This document shows, one piece after another, positions 1 through 8,349 of a stretch of 36,309 nt of DNA (within the stretch, counting starts at the first letter, position 1; the number at the start of each line of letters is the position of its first letter). This DNA is from Emiliania huxleyi CCMP1516 (taxonomy: Eukaryota; Haptophyta; Isochrysidales; Noelaerhabdaceae). The position numbers were made by a program, and so were the translations under genes. The notes below the pieces were generated by a model, which saw only the letters and a list, made by a program, of their open reading frames with translations, was not told where the DNA came from and searched no databases. The stretch covers positions 6,594-42,902 of the forward strand of contig NW_005199016.1 of NCBI RefSeq assembly GCF_000372725.1. The letters run 5' to 3'.

Positions 1-117
1 CAGGAGGCCACGCCGTCGCAGCGCGGCGCGCGAGGAAGGCCGACGGAGCGCCCGCGCAAGGATCACCGCTTTTGCGCGCCGATGATGCAGCCGCCGCAAC
101 AGAGCCCATTCAACGGC

Positions 118-318
118 GCCCATCCCCTACCCCCACGGTACCGAACCCATCCCCTACCCCCGCGGTACCCGAACCCATCCCCTACCCCCGCGGTACCCGA
201 ACCCACCCCCTACCCCCGCGGCACCCCGACCCATCCCCTACCCCCGCGGTACCCGAACCCATCCCCTACCCCCGCGGCACCCCGACCCATCCCCTACCCC
301 CACGGCACCCGAACCCAG
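118..318. repeat. 28-bp C-rich tandem repeat
   Basis: About seven copies of a 28-bp unit containing CATCCCCTACCCCCGCGG. The first copy is one base short, giving 27 bp. One reading frame stays open from base 1 through the array, but the unit is not a multiple of three and its translation is low-complexity Pro/Thr/Tyr. It is more likely an intron or spacer of the EEP gene than coding sequence. Confidence 0.85.
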
Positions 319-321
319 ATG

Positions 322-536
322 GTCGATCTCGCAGGCGCCGAGGCGTACCAAGTCGGGATCGCCACTCGCTGGCCGCTCGCGCCGCTCTGCCCGCGGCGGA
401 CGGAGTTCGCGCTCTTCTCGCGCACGACGCTGCCCCTAGAAGCGGACCGCGTATTCTCGTCTCCCCACCCGCGCTGTAGAGGGCACGGGCTCACATGTAC
501 TCCGCCGCCATCCGCTGCATGCACTCTCTCCGCCTC
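322..536 (+). CDS. Probable upstream exon(s) of the EEP-family gene
   Basis: In the frame that reads AYQVGIATRWPL near 346-381, the segment resembles the 'G-x-G-I-A-T/S-R-x-P-L' strand found in the middle of endonuclease/exonuclease/phosphatase domains, upstream of the Thr-His-Leu-Glu motif. The latter is present in the next clear exon at 912-1008, so order and spacing fit one gene. The exon edges are not resolved. The N-terminal metal-binding Asn and Glu motifs of the family are not visible and probably lie outside the window to the left. Codon use is GC-rich at third positions, as in the downstream exons. The call is an inference from position and one short motif. Confidence 0.4.
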
Positions 537-597
537 TCCTCGCGATATCTCCCCATATCTCCCCATATCTCCCCATATCTCTCCGCCTCTCCTCGCG
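526..597 (+). repeat. 10-bp CCCATATCTC array inside a 19-bp direct repeat
   Basis: The 19-bp sequence CTCTCCGCCTCTCCTCGCG occurs at 526-544 and again at 579-597. Between them are about three and a half copies of the 10-bp unit CCCATATCTC. This has the same architecture as the resolved introns further down the EEP gene, so it is probably an intron, but I could not fix its splice sites. Confidence 0.75.
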
Positions 598-650
598 CTC
601 ACGCGGTGCTCTGACTACGCCGCACCACCACACCGTCCCTTCCCGCCCGG

Positions 651-772
651 CCCTCGGCGTGGTCGGCACTTTCTAGACACTTCCTAGACACTTCCTAGAC
701 ACTTCCTAGACACTTTCTAGACACTTCCTAGACACTTCCTAGACACTTCCCTGACCTCGGCGTGTGCAGCAC
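651..772 (+). repeat. 11-bp TTCCTAGACAC array between copies of one exon-like segment
   Basis: About seven copies of TTCCTAGACAC occupy 671-750. The segment CCTCGGCGTGGTCGGCAC precedes them (652-669), and a diverged copy, CCTCGGCGTGTGCAGCAC, follows (755-772). A third copy lies after the next array, at about 890. Confidence 0.8.
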
Positions 773-912
773 GCAGGCTGCCCAGATCTCCCCACATCTC
801 CCCATATCTCCCCAGATCTCCCCATATCTCCCCATATCTCGCCATATCTCGCCATATCTCGCCATATCTCCCCACATCTCCCGCCCCGACCTCGGCGTGG
901 TCAGCTCGCAGG
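751..912 (+). repeat. 10-bp CCCATATCTC array between 27-bp direct repeats
   Basis: About ten 10-bp units (CCCATATCTC, CCCACATCTC and GCCATATCTC variants) fill 779-880. They are flanked by a 27-bp segment at 751-777 and its diverged copy at 886-912, both of the form CGACCTCGGCGTGxxxAGCxCGCAGG. The right copy ends in CTCGCAG, immediately before the first well-supported EEP exon, so it may hold the 3' splice site. Confidence 0.75.
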
Positions 913-2912
913 AGGATGTCGCGCGGGCTGCTCATGGCCGTCACCAAGTGGGGCTCCGCACCCAACGCGCCGCACGTGCTGCTCGCGACGACGCACCTCG
1001 AGTCGTGGGTCGGCCCGGTGCGCAATCTCGAGGAATCTCGGGGAATCTCGCGGGATCTCGAGGAATCTCGGCGCACCTCGAGTCTTTGGTCGGCTAGGAG
1101 GCCAACGGCGAGGTGCTCGCCAACCGGAGGCGGCAGCTCGACGAGAGGACCCGAGAGGACCCGAGATGACCCGAGATGACCCGAGATGACCCGAGATGAC
1201 CCAAGAGGAGCCGAGAGGGGCCGAGATGACCCGAGATGACTCGAGATGACCCGAGATGACCAGAGATGACCCAAGAGGAGCCGAGAGGGGCCGAGATGAC
1301 CCGAGATGACCCGAGATGACCCGAGAGGACCCGAGATGACCCGAGATGACCCGAGATGACCCGAGATGCCCCGAGATGACCCGAGATGACCCGAGATGAC
1401 CCAAGAGGAGCCGAGAGGGGCCGAGAGGGGCCGAGAGGAGCCGAGAGGAGCCGAGAGTCCTCGAGAATAGGTCTCAGCTCGCCGAGGCGGGGGAGATTGC
1501 ACGAGATTGCGGGGAGATTGCACGAGAATAGGTCGCAGCTCGCCGAGGCGGGGGAGAAGGTGGCGAGGCGCGCTGCCGAGGCGCAGTGCTGCCTTGCGGT
1601 GTTGGCCGGCGACATGAACTGGAACGACGCGGACGGCGGGGACCCTCTCGAGGTGCTGCAATCTCCCCGCAATCTCGTGCAATCTCGTAATCTCGCCGTG
1701 TAGGCGGGGACCCGCTCGAGGTGCTGCAATCTCCCCGCAATCTCGTGCAATCTCGTAATCTCGCCGTGTAGGCGGGGACCCTCTCGAGGTGCTCCGTGCG
1801 ACTGCGGGGGGCGGCGGCTGGAGGGATGCGTGGCAGGCGGTCGGCGGCTCGCTCCCTAGACACTCCCTAGGCACTTCCTAGACACCTCCTAGACACCTCC
1901 TAGACACCTCCTAGACACGTCCTAGACACCTCCTAGACACCTCCTAGACACGTCCTAGACACCTCCTAGACACGTCCTAGACACCTCCCAGACACTTCCT
2001 AGACACGTCCTAGACACCTCCTAGACACCTCCTAGACACTTCCTAGACACTTCCTAGACACTTCCTAGACACGTCCTAGACACGTCCTAGACACGTCCTA
2101 GACACCTCCTAGACACCTCCTAGACACTTCCTAGACACGTCCTAGACACCTCCTAGACACTTCCTAGACACCTCCTAGACACTTCCTAGACACTTCCTAG
2201 ACACTTCCTAGACACGTCCTAGACACCTCCTAGACACGTCCTAGACACCTCCTAGACACCTCCTAGACACGTCCTAGACACGTCCTAGACACCTCCCAGA
2301 CACTTCCTAGACACGTCCTAGACACCTCCTAGACACCTCCTAGACACTTCCTAGACACTTCCTAGACACTTCCTAGACACTTCCTAGACACCTCCTAGAC
2401 ACGTCCTAGACACGTCCTAGACACCTCCTAGACACCTCCTAGACACTTCCTAGACACGTCCTAGACACCTCCTAGACACTTCCTAGTCTCCTAGACACCT
2501 CCTAGACACCTCCTAGACACCTCCTAGACGCCTCTCTTTGCGTGGCAGGCGGTCGGCTCGCCACAGGAGAGCAGGGCGACGATGGGCTGGAACTTCCGGC
2601 TCGACCGCTGCTGCTACGCCGAGACACTTCCCAGACGCACTTCCGGGGGGTAGACTCTTCCGAGACACTTCCTGTAGGCTCGACCGCTGCTTCTACCTCT
2701 GCCCGCCGCCGAGGACCGGCAGCAGCGTGCCGCAGGTGCAGCCCACCGCTGTGTCGCTCGTCGGCAAGTCGCAGCCGCCGTCGCTGCACGGGCGCACGGT
2801 CGAGACGCGGGGCGGCAAGCGGCAGAAGCTGCTGCCGTCCGACCACCGCGGGCTGCTGGTCAGCTTTGCGCCACGCCGCGCGGGTGCGGGCTGGGCGGCC
2901 GAGCTGGACTGA
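912..2912 (+). CDS. TDP2-like endonuclease/exonuclease/phosphatase (EEP) protein, C-terminal part
   Basis: Six exons join in one frame: 912-1008, 1098-1129, 1532-1652, 1789-1836, 2549-2598 and 2678-2912 (TGA). From the ATG at 916 they give 192 residues, but the true start is upstream. Visible EEP motifs, in order, are LLATTHLES (first catalytic His region), LAVLAGDMNWND (the Gly-Asp-x-Asn metal and catalytic motif), WRDAWQ, FRLDR, and LLPSDHRGLLVSF at the C-terminus (the catalytic Ser-Asp-His). This order and the THLES and PSDH wording are most like tyrosyl-DNA phosphodiesterase 2. That family removes 5'-tyrosyl adducts from DNA ends, but other EEP phosphodiesterases are possible. Every intron is made of repeats flanked by duplicated exon sequence. 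All catalytic motifs seen are intact, so I treat the gene as functional. Confidence 0.72.
1009..1097 (+). other. EEP intron 1 (GT-AG, 89 bp)
   Basis: The donor is TGG|GTCGGC and the acceptor is GGCTAG|GAGGCC, joining THLESW to EANGE in frame. The interior is a short run of ~10-bp AATCTCG units. The exon segment GCACCTCGAGTCGTGGGTCGGC at 993-1014 is repeated with two mismatches at 1073-1094. Confidence 0.7.
1130..1531 (+). other. EEP intron 2 (GC-AG, 402 bp), 10-bp CCGAGATGAC array
   Basis: About thirty 10-bp units (CCGAGATGAC with AAGAGG and GAGGGG variants) fill 1146-1450. The sequence 1141-1445 contains no GT dinucleotide and the continuing frame meets TGA, so a GT donor inside the array is impossible. 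A GC donor (CGGAG|GCGGCAG) and the acceptor AATAG|GTCGCAG restore the frame. The exon-like piece GGTCxCAGCTCGCCGAGGCG occurs twice at the right end (1471 and 1531) and resembles the left exon end (GGCGGCAGCTCGACGAG). Confidence 0.6.
1653..1788 (+). other. EEP intron 3 (GT-AG, 136 bp = 2 x 68 bp)
   Basis: The donor is CTCGAG|GTGCTG and the acceptor is CTCGAG|GTGCTC. The intron is exactly two copies of a 68-bp unit (1653-1720 and 1721-1788). Each unit contains a 22-bp copy of the flanking exon (GCGGGGACCCTCTCGAGGTGCT). Removing both units leaves DPLE joined to VLRAT in frame. Confidence 0.75.
1837..2548 (+). other. EEP intron 4 (GC-AG, 712 bp), 11-bp TCCTAGACACC array
   Basis: About sixty copies of an 11-bp unit TCCTAGACAC(C/T/G) fill 1855-2530. 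The exon segment GCGTGGCAGGCGGTCGGC is found at both ends (1828 and 2540), exactly 712 bp apart. The donor TGGCAG|GCGGTC and the acceptor TGGCAG|GCGGTC sit at the same point of the two copies. A GC donor is needed. A GT donor one codon further in (GCG|GTCGGC) lacks a matching acceptor. Confidence 0.7.
2599..2677 (+). other. EEP intron 5 (GC-AG, 79 bp)
   Basis: The 19-bp sequence GCTCGACCGCTGCTGCTAC begins the intron (2599-2617). Its one-mismatch copy begins the next exon (2678-2696), 79 bp away. The donor TTCCG|GCTCG and the acceptor CTGTAG|GCTCG join FR to LDR in frame. The interior has a few ACACTTCC units. Confidence 0.7.
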
Positions 2913-3240
2913 GGCGCGGGAGTGGAGGCTGGAGGGGGGCGGAGGGGAGCGGGGGGGGGGGGGGGGGCTTCTTTTGGATGGGGTTGCACGGCCGTTTGCT
3001 TCTCCAGCACCGGGCAGGGGGAGACAGAGGTGCTGCAGAAGACGGGGCCCATACAGTGAGGCACCGTTAGCTTGTGGCGTCGCGGGGGCACCTCAGTCTT
3101 TTCCACGGGTTGACTACGTTAACCGCTCATAGTACACTTTACACTGGTAGCCCCGACTAGGGAGTTTTGGACTTCCTCTCGTTCCGCTCCCAGCGACGCG
3201 ATTGCTCGCTTCACACCCTTGTAGTGAGTGACTGTCGAGA
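2913..3240. other. Intergenic, with a G homopolymer run
   Basis: This lies between the EEP stop and the convergent minus-strand gene. It has a G-run at about 2951-2967 within purine-rich sequence and no convincing coding region. A minus-strand frame reading ILNVLEDEVV around 3240-3290 could be a last exon of the next gene. Confidence 0.4.
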
Positions 3241-3307
3241 ATCGGCGGCGTCCCGGGCACAACCTCGTCCTCGAGGACGTTAAGTATGCGGAGCGCCACG
3301 TGCAACG

Positions 3308-4345
3308 CTACGAGTCGTGGCGTGCGGGCTCCCCTCGGCACGTCTGCGTCAGCGGGTCCGGCCCGGTGAGGATCCGCTCCTTTGCCAAGGTCTCCTTGTC
3401 CTTGAGCTCCTTCACCTCGTTGGCCAGCACGGCGTACGTCGACATCAGTCCAGACGCGCCAGCGTAGTCGCCCCGCTCGTTCAAAGCCGCCATGCTGGCG
3501 AAAGTCGCCTTCACCTCCTCCTCCTTGGCCATACGCTGGTCCTGAGGGGGCGGGCAGACAGGCGTCACGCAAGCGCCGGAAGCAACCAAAGGGTTGAGCG
3601 CGTGTGGCCGGAATGCGCCCGGCTAGATCTATTCCCATCCAAATCGGGTAAGGGCTGAATGTTATCTAGAGAAAGTCACCTGGTGCACCTTGGCATCGTG
3701 CATAACGTCAAGCATCACCTGGAGCCCACAGTCCAGGATGCATGTGAGCAGATTCTCACCCCTCCCCATCCATGGCATCCTTAGATGAGGAGGGGGGGGG
3801 GGGGCGCCTGCTGTTGGTCGGCGCGAACGCGGCTGCTGTCGGCGTGCTCGTGCGCCGCCCGCAACGCCTGACGGGTGGCGACGCGGAAGTGTGAGAGGCA
3901 GCGCATCTCGAAAAGCGTCCGGAGAGTCTCAGAGAGTCTTTGGAGCTCACCTCGAGGTACTGCTTGCCCCCCTCGAGGTGCCGCTCGTACGCCTTGGCCT
4001 GCAGGAAAGTGGCCAGGATTCTCCGAATCATCTCCGATCACCTCCGATTATACCCCAAGAGAGTTCGCTCCTGCTCCACGCAATACTCGAGGGCGGACAT
4101 TTGCGCGCCCCTCGCCGGCGGGTTGTACACTGGCGGCGCGCGCTCAATCATCTGCAGGTGCGTCTCGTACGTGCGCCGCGCCTGGTCAGAGATGGACCGA
4201 ACTGTGGGTGCGTGCGAGGTTGCTAAAAGCGCCCCCTACAAACGCCGCCTGCGCTAGATTGCTCTTCTGCGTCGCGATCGCCGCCGTGTCAATGTAGGCG
4301 AAAGCGTGCTCCGAGAGCGAGCGCAACCATGGAGAGATGATCGAC
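3308..4345 (-). CDS. Unidentified multi-exon protein with small exons
   Basis: Several minus-strand exons have clean edges and phase-0 joins. 3998-3951 encodes AKAYERHLEGGKQYLE between CCTGCAG| and |GTGAGC. 3906-3808 encodes MRCLSHFRVATRQAL and onward, ending CAGCAG|GC. 3754-3680 encodes NLLTCILDCGLQVMLDVMH and onward, ending CACCAG|GTGACT. 3541 to about 3320 follows CCTCAG| and encodes a helical segment with KEEEVKATFASM and ELKDKETLAKERI. Upstream, about 4203-4060 reads RRTYETHLQMIERAPP and 4345-4254 reads LSEHAFAYIDTAAIATQ; their edges are less certain. The protein looks helical and partly coiled-coil. I do not recognise the family. The 3' end may reach 3240. Introns here are short and carry a G-run (3791-3804) but no large arrays. 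Confidence 0.55.
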
Positions 4346-4453
4346 TGCTGCACCTACATGGTTCAAGTGCAAGGGCGAGAGGCTCGCCGTTTTGCGGTTT
4401 AGCCCCACGCGCAATGCTAGGTCCAGTGTGCGTGAAAATGTCTAAGCGCGATG

Positions 4454-6750
4454 CTATGCGTGCCGCGCCGGAGTCGGCTGAGTCGACTGCAGCTGCAAAG
4501 CCAGCGGCGGCGGTTGCGACGATGGTGGGCGCAGCAGCGCCGGGCTGGCCTGCGGGGTTGTCCCCGACATCGTTGTGGCGGGAACCGCAACAACCCCAAC
4601 CACCTCAGCCGGTATTGTCGGCGGGGTCGGCAGCGAAGTCCCACCCTCGTCGTGGTTGCGGGCGCGCGTCGGGACTCCAGCGGGTCCAGTGTCGGATTCG
4701 AGGTGAGCCGCGTCCTCGCTAGTGGGCGTCGCGGCGCGCGTCGCAGGGACCTCTGCGGCAGCCGGGGCGGCCGCCGCCGCATCAGGGGCCGCCGCCGCCG
4801 CACCAAGGGCGGTGGCCGGGGCCGGCACAGCCGTAGCCGGCGCCGCTGCTGCAGGGCCCGCCGCCTCCGCTGCCGCGGGCGCCGCCGCAAGCGGCGCGGC
4901 AGAGGCGTCATGCGCCGGTCCCATCGCCGGCGTCAGGGCAGTCGAGGGGGGCCGGACAGGGACGCCGCGAGGCGACCCCACTGCTGGAAGCACGCGGGGA
5001 GAGGCGCGAGGCGATCCCGCCGCCTGCTGCACGCGGGGCGACGCGCGGGGCGACGCGCGCGGGGACCGCTCGATCAACACCGATGCTGCCGATGCGCCCC
5101 CGCAAAGCCGAAGCGACGGGCCCTCGAACCCCCCCGCCCCCGCGTTGCAGCGCGGGTCCTTCGACTTGGCCTTGTGGCGGCGCAACGCCTGGGAGGGTGG
5201 GAATCTTGTCAGAGCCAAAGTGCGAGAGAGGCGAAGGGCGGTATGGATAGCGGGGAGGCGGGCGGGGGCTGACGAGCATGACTGCGGATAGCATGAGTGT
5301 GTCAAGAAACGAGCCAGTCACCGTGTTTGCAGCTTGTTGCGTCGGATGGACAAACGCCTTCCCGCAGCCTGCGCACCGCACCTAAGGAACGAATGAGTAG
5401 GGATAGCTGCAAGCCGAAAGCCGAACTGTCCGCCCGATGCTCCCGTGCTGAGTCAGTCAGACCAACGCGCATCCCAGAGTGTAAGGCCCCGCACGCGAGC
5501 AGCGAACCTCCACTTCCGGGTAGGCCTCCGCGAACGGCAGGGCCTCCGCGCGCGGCGACTCGAACTCCGTCGACGAGTCCGCAATGAGCTCCGTAATGCC
5601 GTCCTCGCCGGCCCAGCTCGGGTCCTGGAAGATGGAGACTTCCCGCGCGCCCTCGCCACCAGCCGCAGCATCGCCGCCCCTGCCCCTTCCCCTGCCCCTG
5701 CCCCTTCCCCTGCCCCTGCCCCGTCCCGCCGACGGTTTTGAGCGCTTGGCCGTGGAGCCAGTGCTGGTGCCGCTCGCAGGCCGCTTGCTGCTGCTGTCGC
5801 TGTCCCCGGGTAAGCGGCCAACGATCTCGTCCAGCACCGCTTGCACCTTCCCGAGCGTGGCCGCGTTGCGCTCGCTCCCGTTGAGCTTCAGGCTGACTGG
5901 TCGCGCAGAGACGTACCTAGAGGTGGCGAAAAGGCGGAGCCGAATGTGAGGCCGAAGATCTGGGAGGATGGACGTTCACAGGCGCGGTTGTGTGAAGTCA
6001 GCAAGAGTCAAGGCGATGATTTACCGACGGTGGGGAACGTGATGGACGGCTCTATAGGGGCGCGCACGCTAGCTTCTGGCAGCCCATCTGAATCTCCATG
6101 AGGCCGCCGCTCGTCTCGAGCTTGCCGCCCACGATGCGGTCAAGCGCGACCGGGGAGAGCTGCTGGTTGACAAACACCGCAAACTTCTTCAGCTCGTCGA
6201 GGAAGAATTTGAGCCGCTTCTCCTCGCTCTGCAAGGCGCACAAACTGGGCGTGATCCGAGCCGTACTGGCAGGGGGCCGGCTAACTCGCGTGAGCGGGGG
6301 ACAGGCCCGCCGCTCGTGCAGCCGGCACGTCGGCGGGGGCGTGCCCTTCGGGTGCCATCTCAGGCTACTCGGCACCATATCCCCCATCTTGATCCTGCCC
6401 CAGTCCTTCTCGTCGTCAAAGCGGTAGTCGTACTCTGTGTAGCCGAGGGTGGAGGACTCGGAGAAGAGGCTTTCCGCCGTGAAGCCCACAGCCGAGTCGG
6501 CAATCACCCTCGCCGGCACAGAGTACATGTCGCATGGCTGCGTCCCTCCGTCAACTATCAAGTCGGTCCAGTGCATTCGCACATAGTCGCCAATCTGGAC
6601 AGGTGCATCGGCAGGGGCAGAGGTGGTCTCCGCGTCGGACTCAGGCGAGGCCGCGGCGGGTAGGTGGTCGGAGAGGTACGAGCTGGTGTGGTGAGCGTGG
6701 AGCGGGAGTAGCCCCAGCCCATCCTCCATGGGTTCCATGATACAGCCCAC
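4454..6750 (-). CDS. Unidentified protein with SH3-like start, RG-rich segment and Ala/Pro-rich tail
   Basis: Proposed exons are about 6750-6345 (reads PVQIGDYVRMHWTDLIVDGG and later EYDYRFDDEKDWGRIKMGDM), 6228 to about 6080 (after GCGCCTTGCAG|; reads EEKRLKFFLDELKKFAVFV), 5896-5508 (after CGACCAG|; reads SLKLNGSERNAATLGKVQAV, then an RG repeat and an acidic stretch, ending GTGGAG|GTTCGC) and 5188-4454 (after CTCCCAG|; begins ALRRHKAKSKDPRC, then a long Ala/Pro/Thr tail to a stop). Joins at 5508/5188 are phase 0. The Arg-Gly run at about 5740-5690 is typical of RNA-binding or nucleolar proteins, but no catalytic domain is recognised. The last exon could instead belong to another gene. The start is uncertain because the open frame continues above the Met at 6732. 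Confidence 0.45.
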
Positions 6751-6989
6751 AACCCGCGCGGGGACGGCTGGCGCCTTTTGGTCGACGACGAGGCGGGCAA
6801 GTCTTGGTGTTCATCATCGGCGGGCAAGTCGTGTTCATGTGTGAATGGGCGACGTACTGGAGAATAAAAGGGGGGTCGCGCCCGGGTGTGAATGTTGCGC
6901 TCATCGCGTCTCTGGTGCGGGGGCCGCCTCTCCCCTTCTGGATCTGTCTTGGCTTTGACGCGGGTGGGCATGAGGCGCGGAATTCGAGG

Positions 6990-7488
6990 CGCGACTGGCA
7001 CACGGGCAACGGTCGCACTCTGAACGTGGCCGAGGTGCGTGTCTACACCGATCCCAAACCGACGGAGCCGCCACCGCCCGCGCTGCCGCCGTCGCCACCC
7101 TCGCCGCCCTCGCCACCCTCGCCTCCTCCATCGCCTCCATCGCCACCGCCCTCGCCGCCCTCGCCGCCTCCACCAGAGCCGGTCGGGCCCTATGACCTTT
7201 TCACCGGATGGGAGGGCTACCGCCTCGGGGACCTCTTCCTTTGGTCAGACCACTACGAGTCGGTTAAGCGGACCACGATGAGCAGGTTCCCAAACTCCCT
7301 TGGAGCAAAGTACGTCCGCGCAGGCGGGAGGACGCGCAGCTACGCATCATGCTTAACGTGATTTGCGAAGAGCCCGATGTCCCCGAGAACACGCCCCCCC
7401 CAGACGCAGTCGTCGTCCACCTGCGCGTCGGGGACGTCTGGGAACATCACAGTGGACGTATATGGGCTCGGTGCACATGAGCACTTAC
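6990..7488 (+). pseudogene. Secreted glycosyltransferase-like fragment with SPP linker, frameshifted
   Basis: The frame begins with GRTLNVAEVRVYTDP, which resembles the 'LNLxEVxVY' strand of galactose-binding-like (F5/8C-type) modules. A Ser-Pro-Pro repeat follows at 7065-7180, typical of algal hydroxyproline-rich surface proteins. Then comes GWEGYRLGDLFLWSDHY, and the frame stops at 7359. One frame over, LRIMLNVICEEPDV begins at about 7340 and leads to DAVVVHLRVGDVWEHHSG. The His-Leu-Arg-x-Gly-Asp motif is typical of fucosyltransferase-like GT families. A one-base shift at about 7335 separates the two halves and a TGA follows at 7486, so the C-terminal half of the catalytic domain is missing. 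It could be a pseudogene, an unrecognised intron or a sequencing error. Confidence 0.4.
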
Positions 7489-8340
7489 ACGTCAGGGCGC
7501 GAGCCTTAGCTAAGATACGCGCCTACACGTGTCGGTGGTCATTTTTGACCCACTTTCCGGGGTTTGCCATCAACTGGTGTGAAGCCGGCAGGGAAAAAGG
7601 CGGTGTGTTGAGTATATGAGCGACCCGCGTGCCGTTCTCCCATCCCTCCCTTGGGTTGTCTGTTTTCTTTCTTTCTTTCTTTCTTTTAGCTCGAGGGTTG
7701 CTCTCGACTCTGGCCTTTTCGGGTCACGTAGCCACACCTCGCCTCCTCGGTGCGAGTGGCTGCCAGTTCGACTCTGGGGAGGATCGAACCATCAACACGG
7801 TGGGACTAGGTGGGAGTGGAGGGCGGCGGGATATGTGGGTGGAGAGGCAGACACGAGACAGACCAGAGCGTGGGCGTGTTCCGTGTTCGGGTGTTCGCGA
7901 AACGGAGCTCGCGGGCGGGTGCTTTTGCGGAATGGTAAGCCGTCATTGCCCGGCGCTGCTTGCAGCGCTCTGGGTGGTCGTAGTGGCGGCGCTCCAAGAG
8001 TGGTGCTCTTGGGAAGAGGTTCCTCCTTTCCGCTCCCCCCCCGCAAGGCGCGAGACACACACGGAATCTGCCTTGGGCCGCGCGGGAAGGGGGGAGCGCG
8101 CGATATACGTGTATACATCTACAATATCTCGCGCTCGAAAGGTGTGTGCGCGCCATTAGGTATAATAAAACCAGCTACGCGAGACGCGGGGCGGCCACCC
8201 GGCCGGCACCCCGCTCGAGTCGGAGCAGAGACGCGAGTGGAGCCGCGCGATTCGGTGGGGTCGAGTGGGGAGCCCGCCATTGGTAGCCGTAACGCGTAAG
8301 CACCGCCAGGTGAGCAATCTCGATGAGACAGTGTGTACTC
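7489..8340. other. No supported gene
   Basis: The stretch holds a (TTTC)n microsatellite at 7665-7686 and an AT-rich patch around 8155-8170 (TATAATAAAA). Long open frames exist on both strands, but they are compositional and show no motif or splice-edge support. Confidence 0.4.
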
Positions 8341-8349
8341 GGAGAATCG

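Noticed and set aside
1094..1874. Long minus-strand open frames of repeating GHLGSSRVIS-type peptide
   Set aside because: They are translations of the 10-bp CCGAGATGAC array. The plus strand has a motif-supported gene.
2538..3132. Long plus-strand frames at 2538-3132 as independent genes
   Set aside because: Only the frame ending at 2912 carries EEP motifs. The others are high-GC shadow frames running into a G homopolymer.
7745..7795. tRNA gene suggested by a CCAGTTCGACTCTGG T-arm-like element
   Set aside because: No D-arm, anticodon arm or acceptor pairing of the right length could be placed upstream. It is at most a chance or SINE-like B-box.
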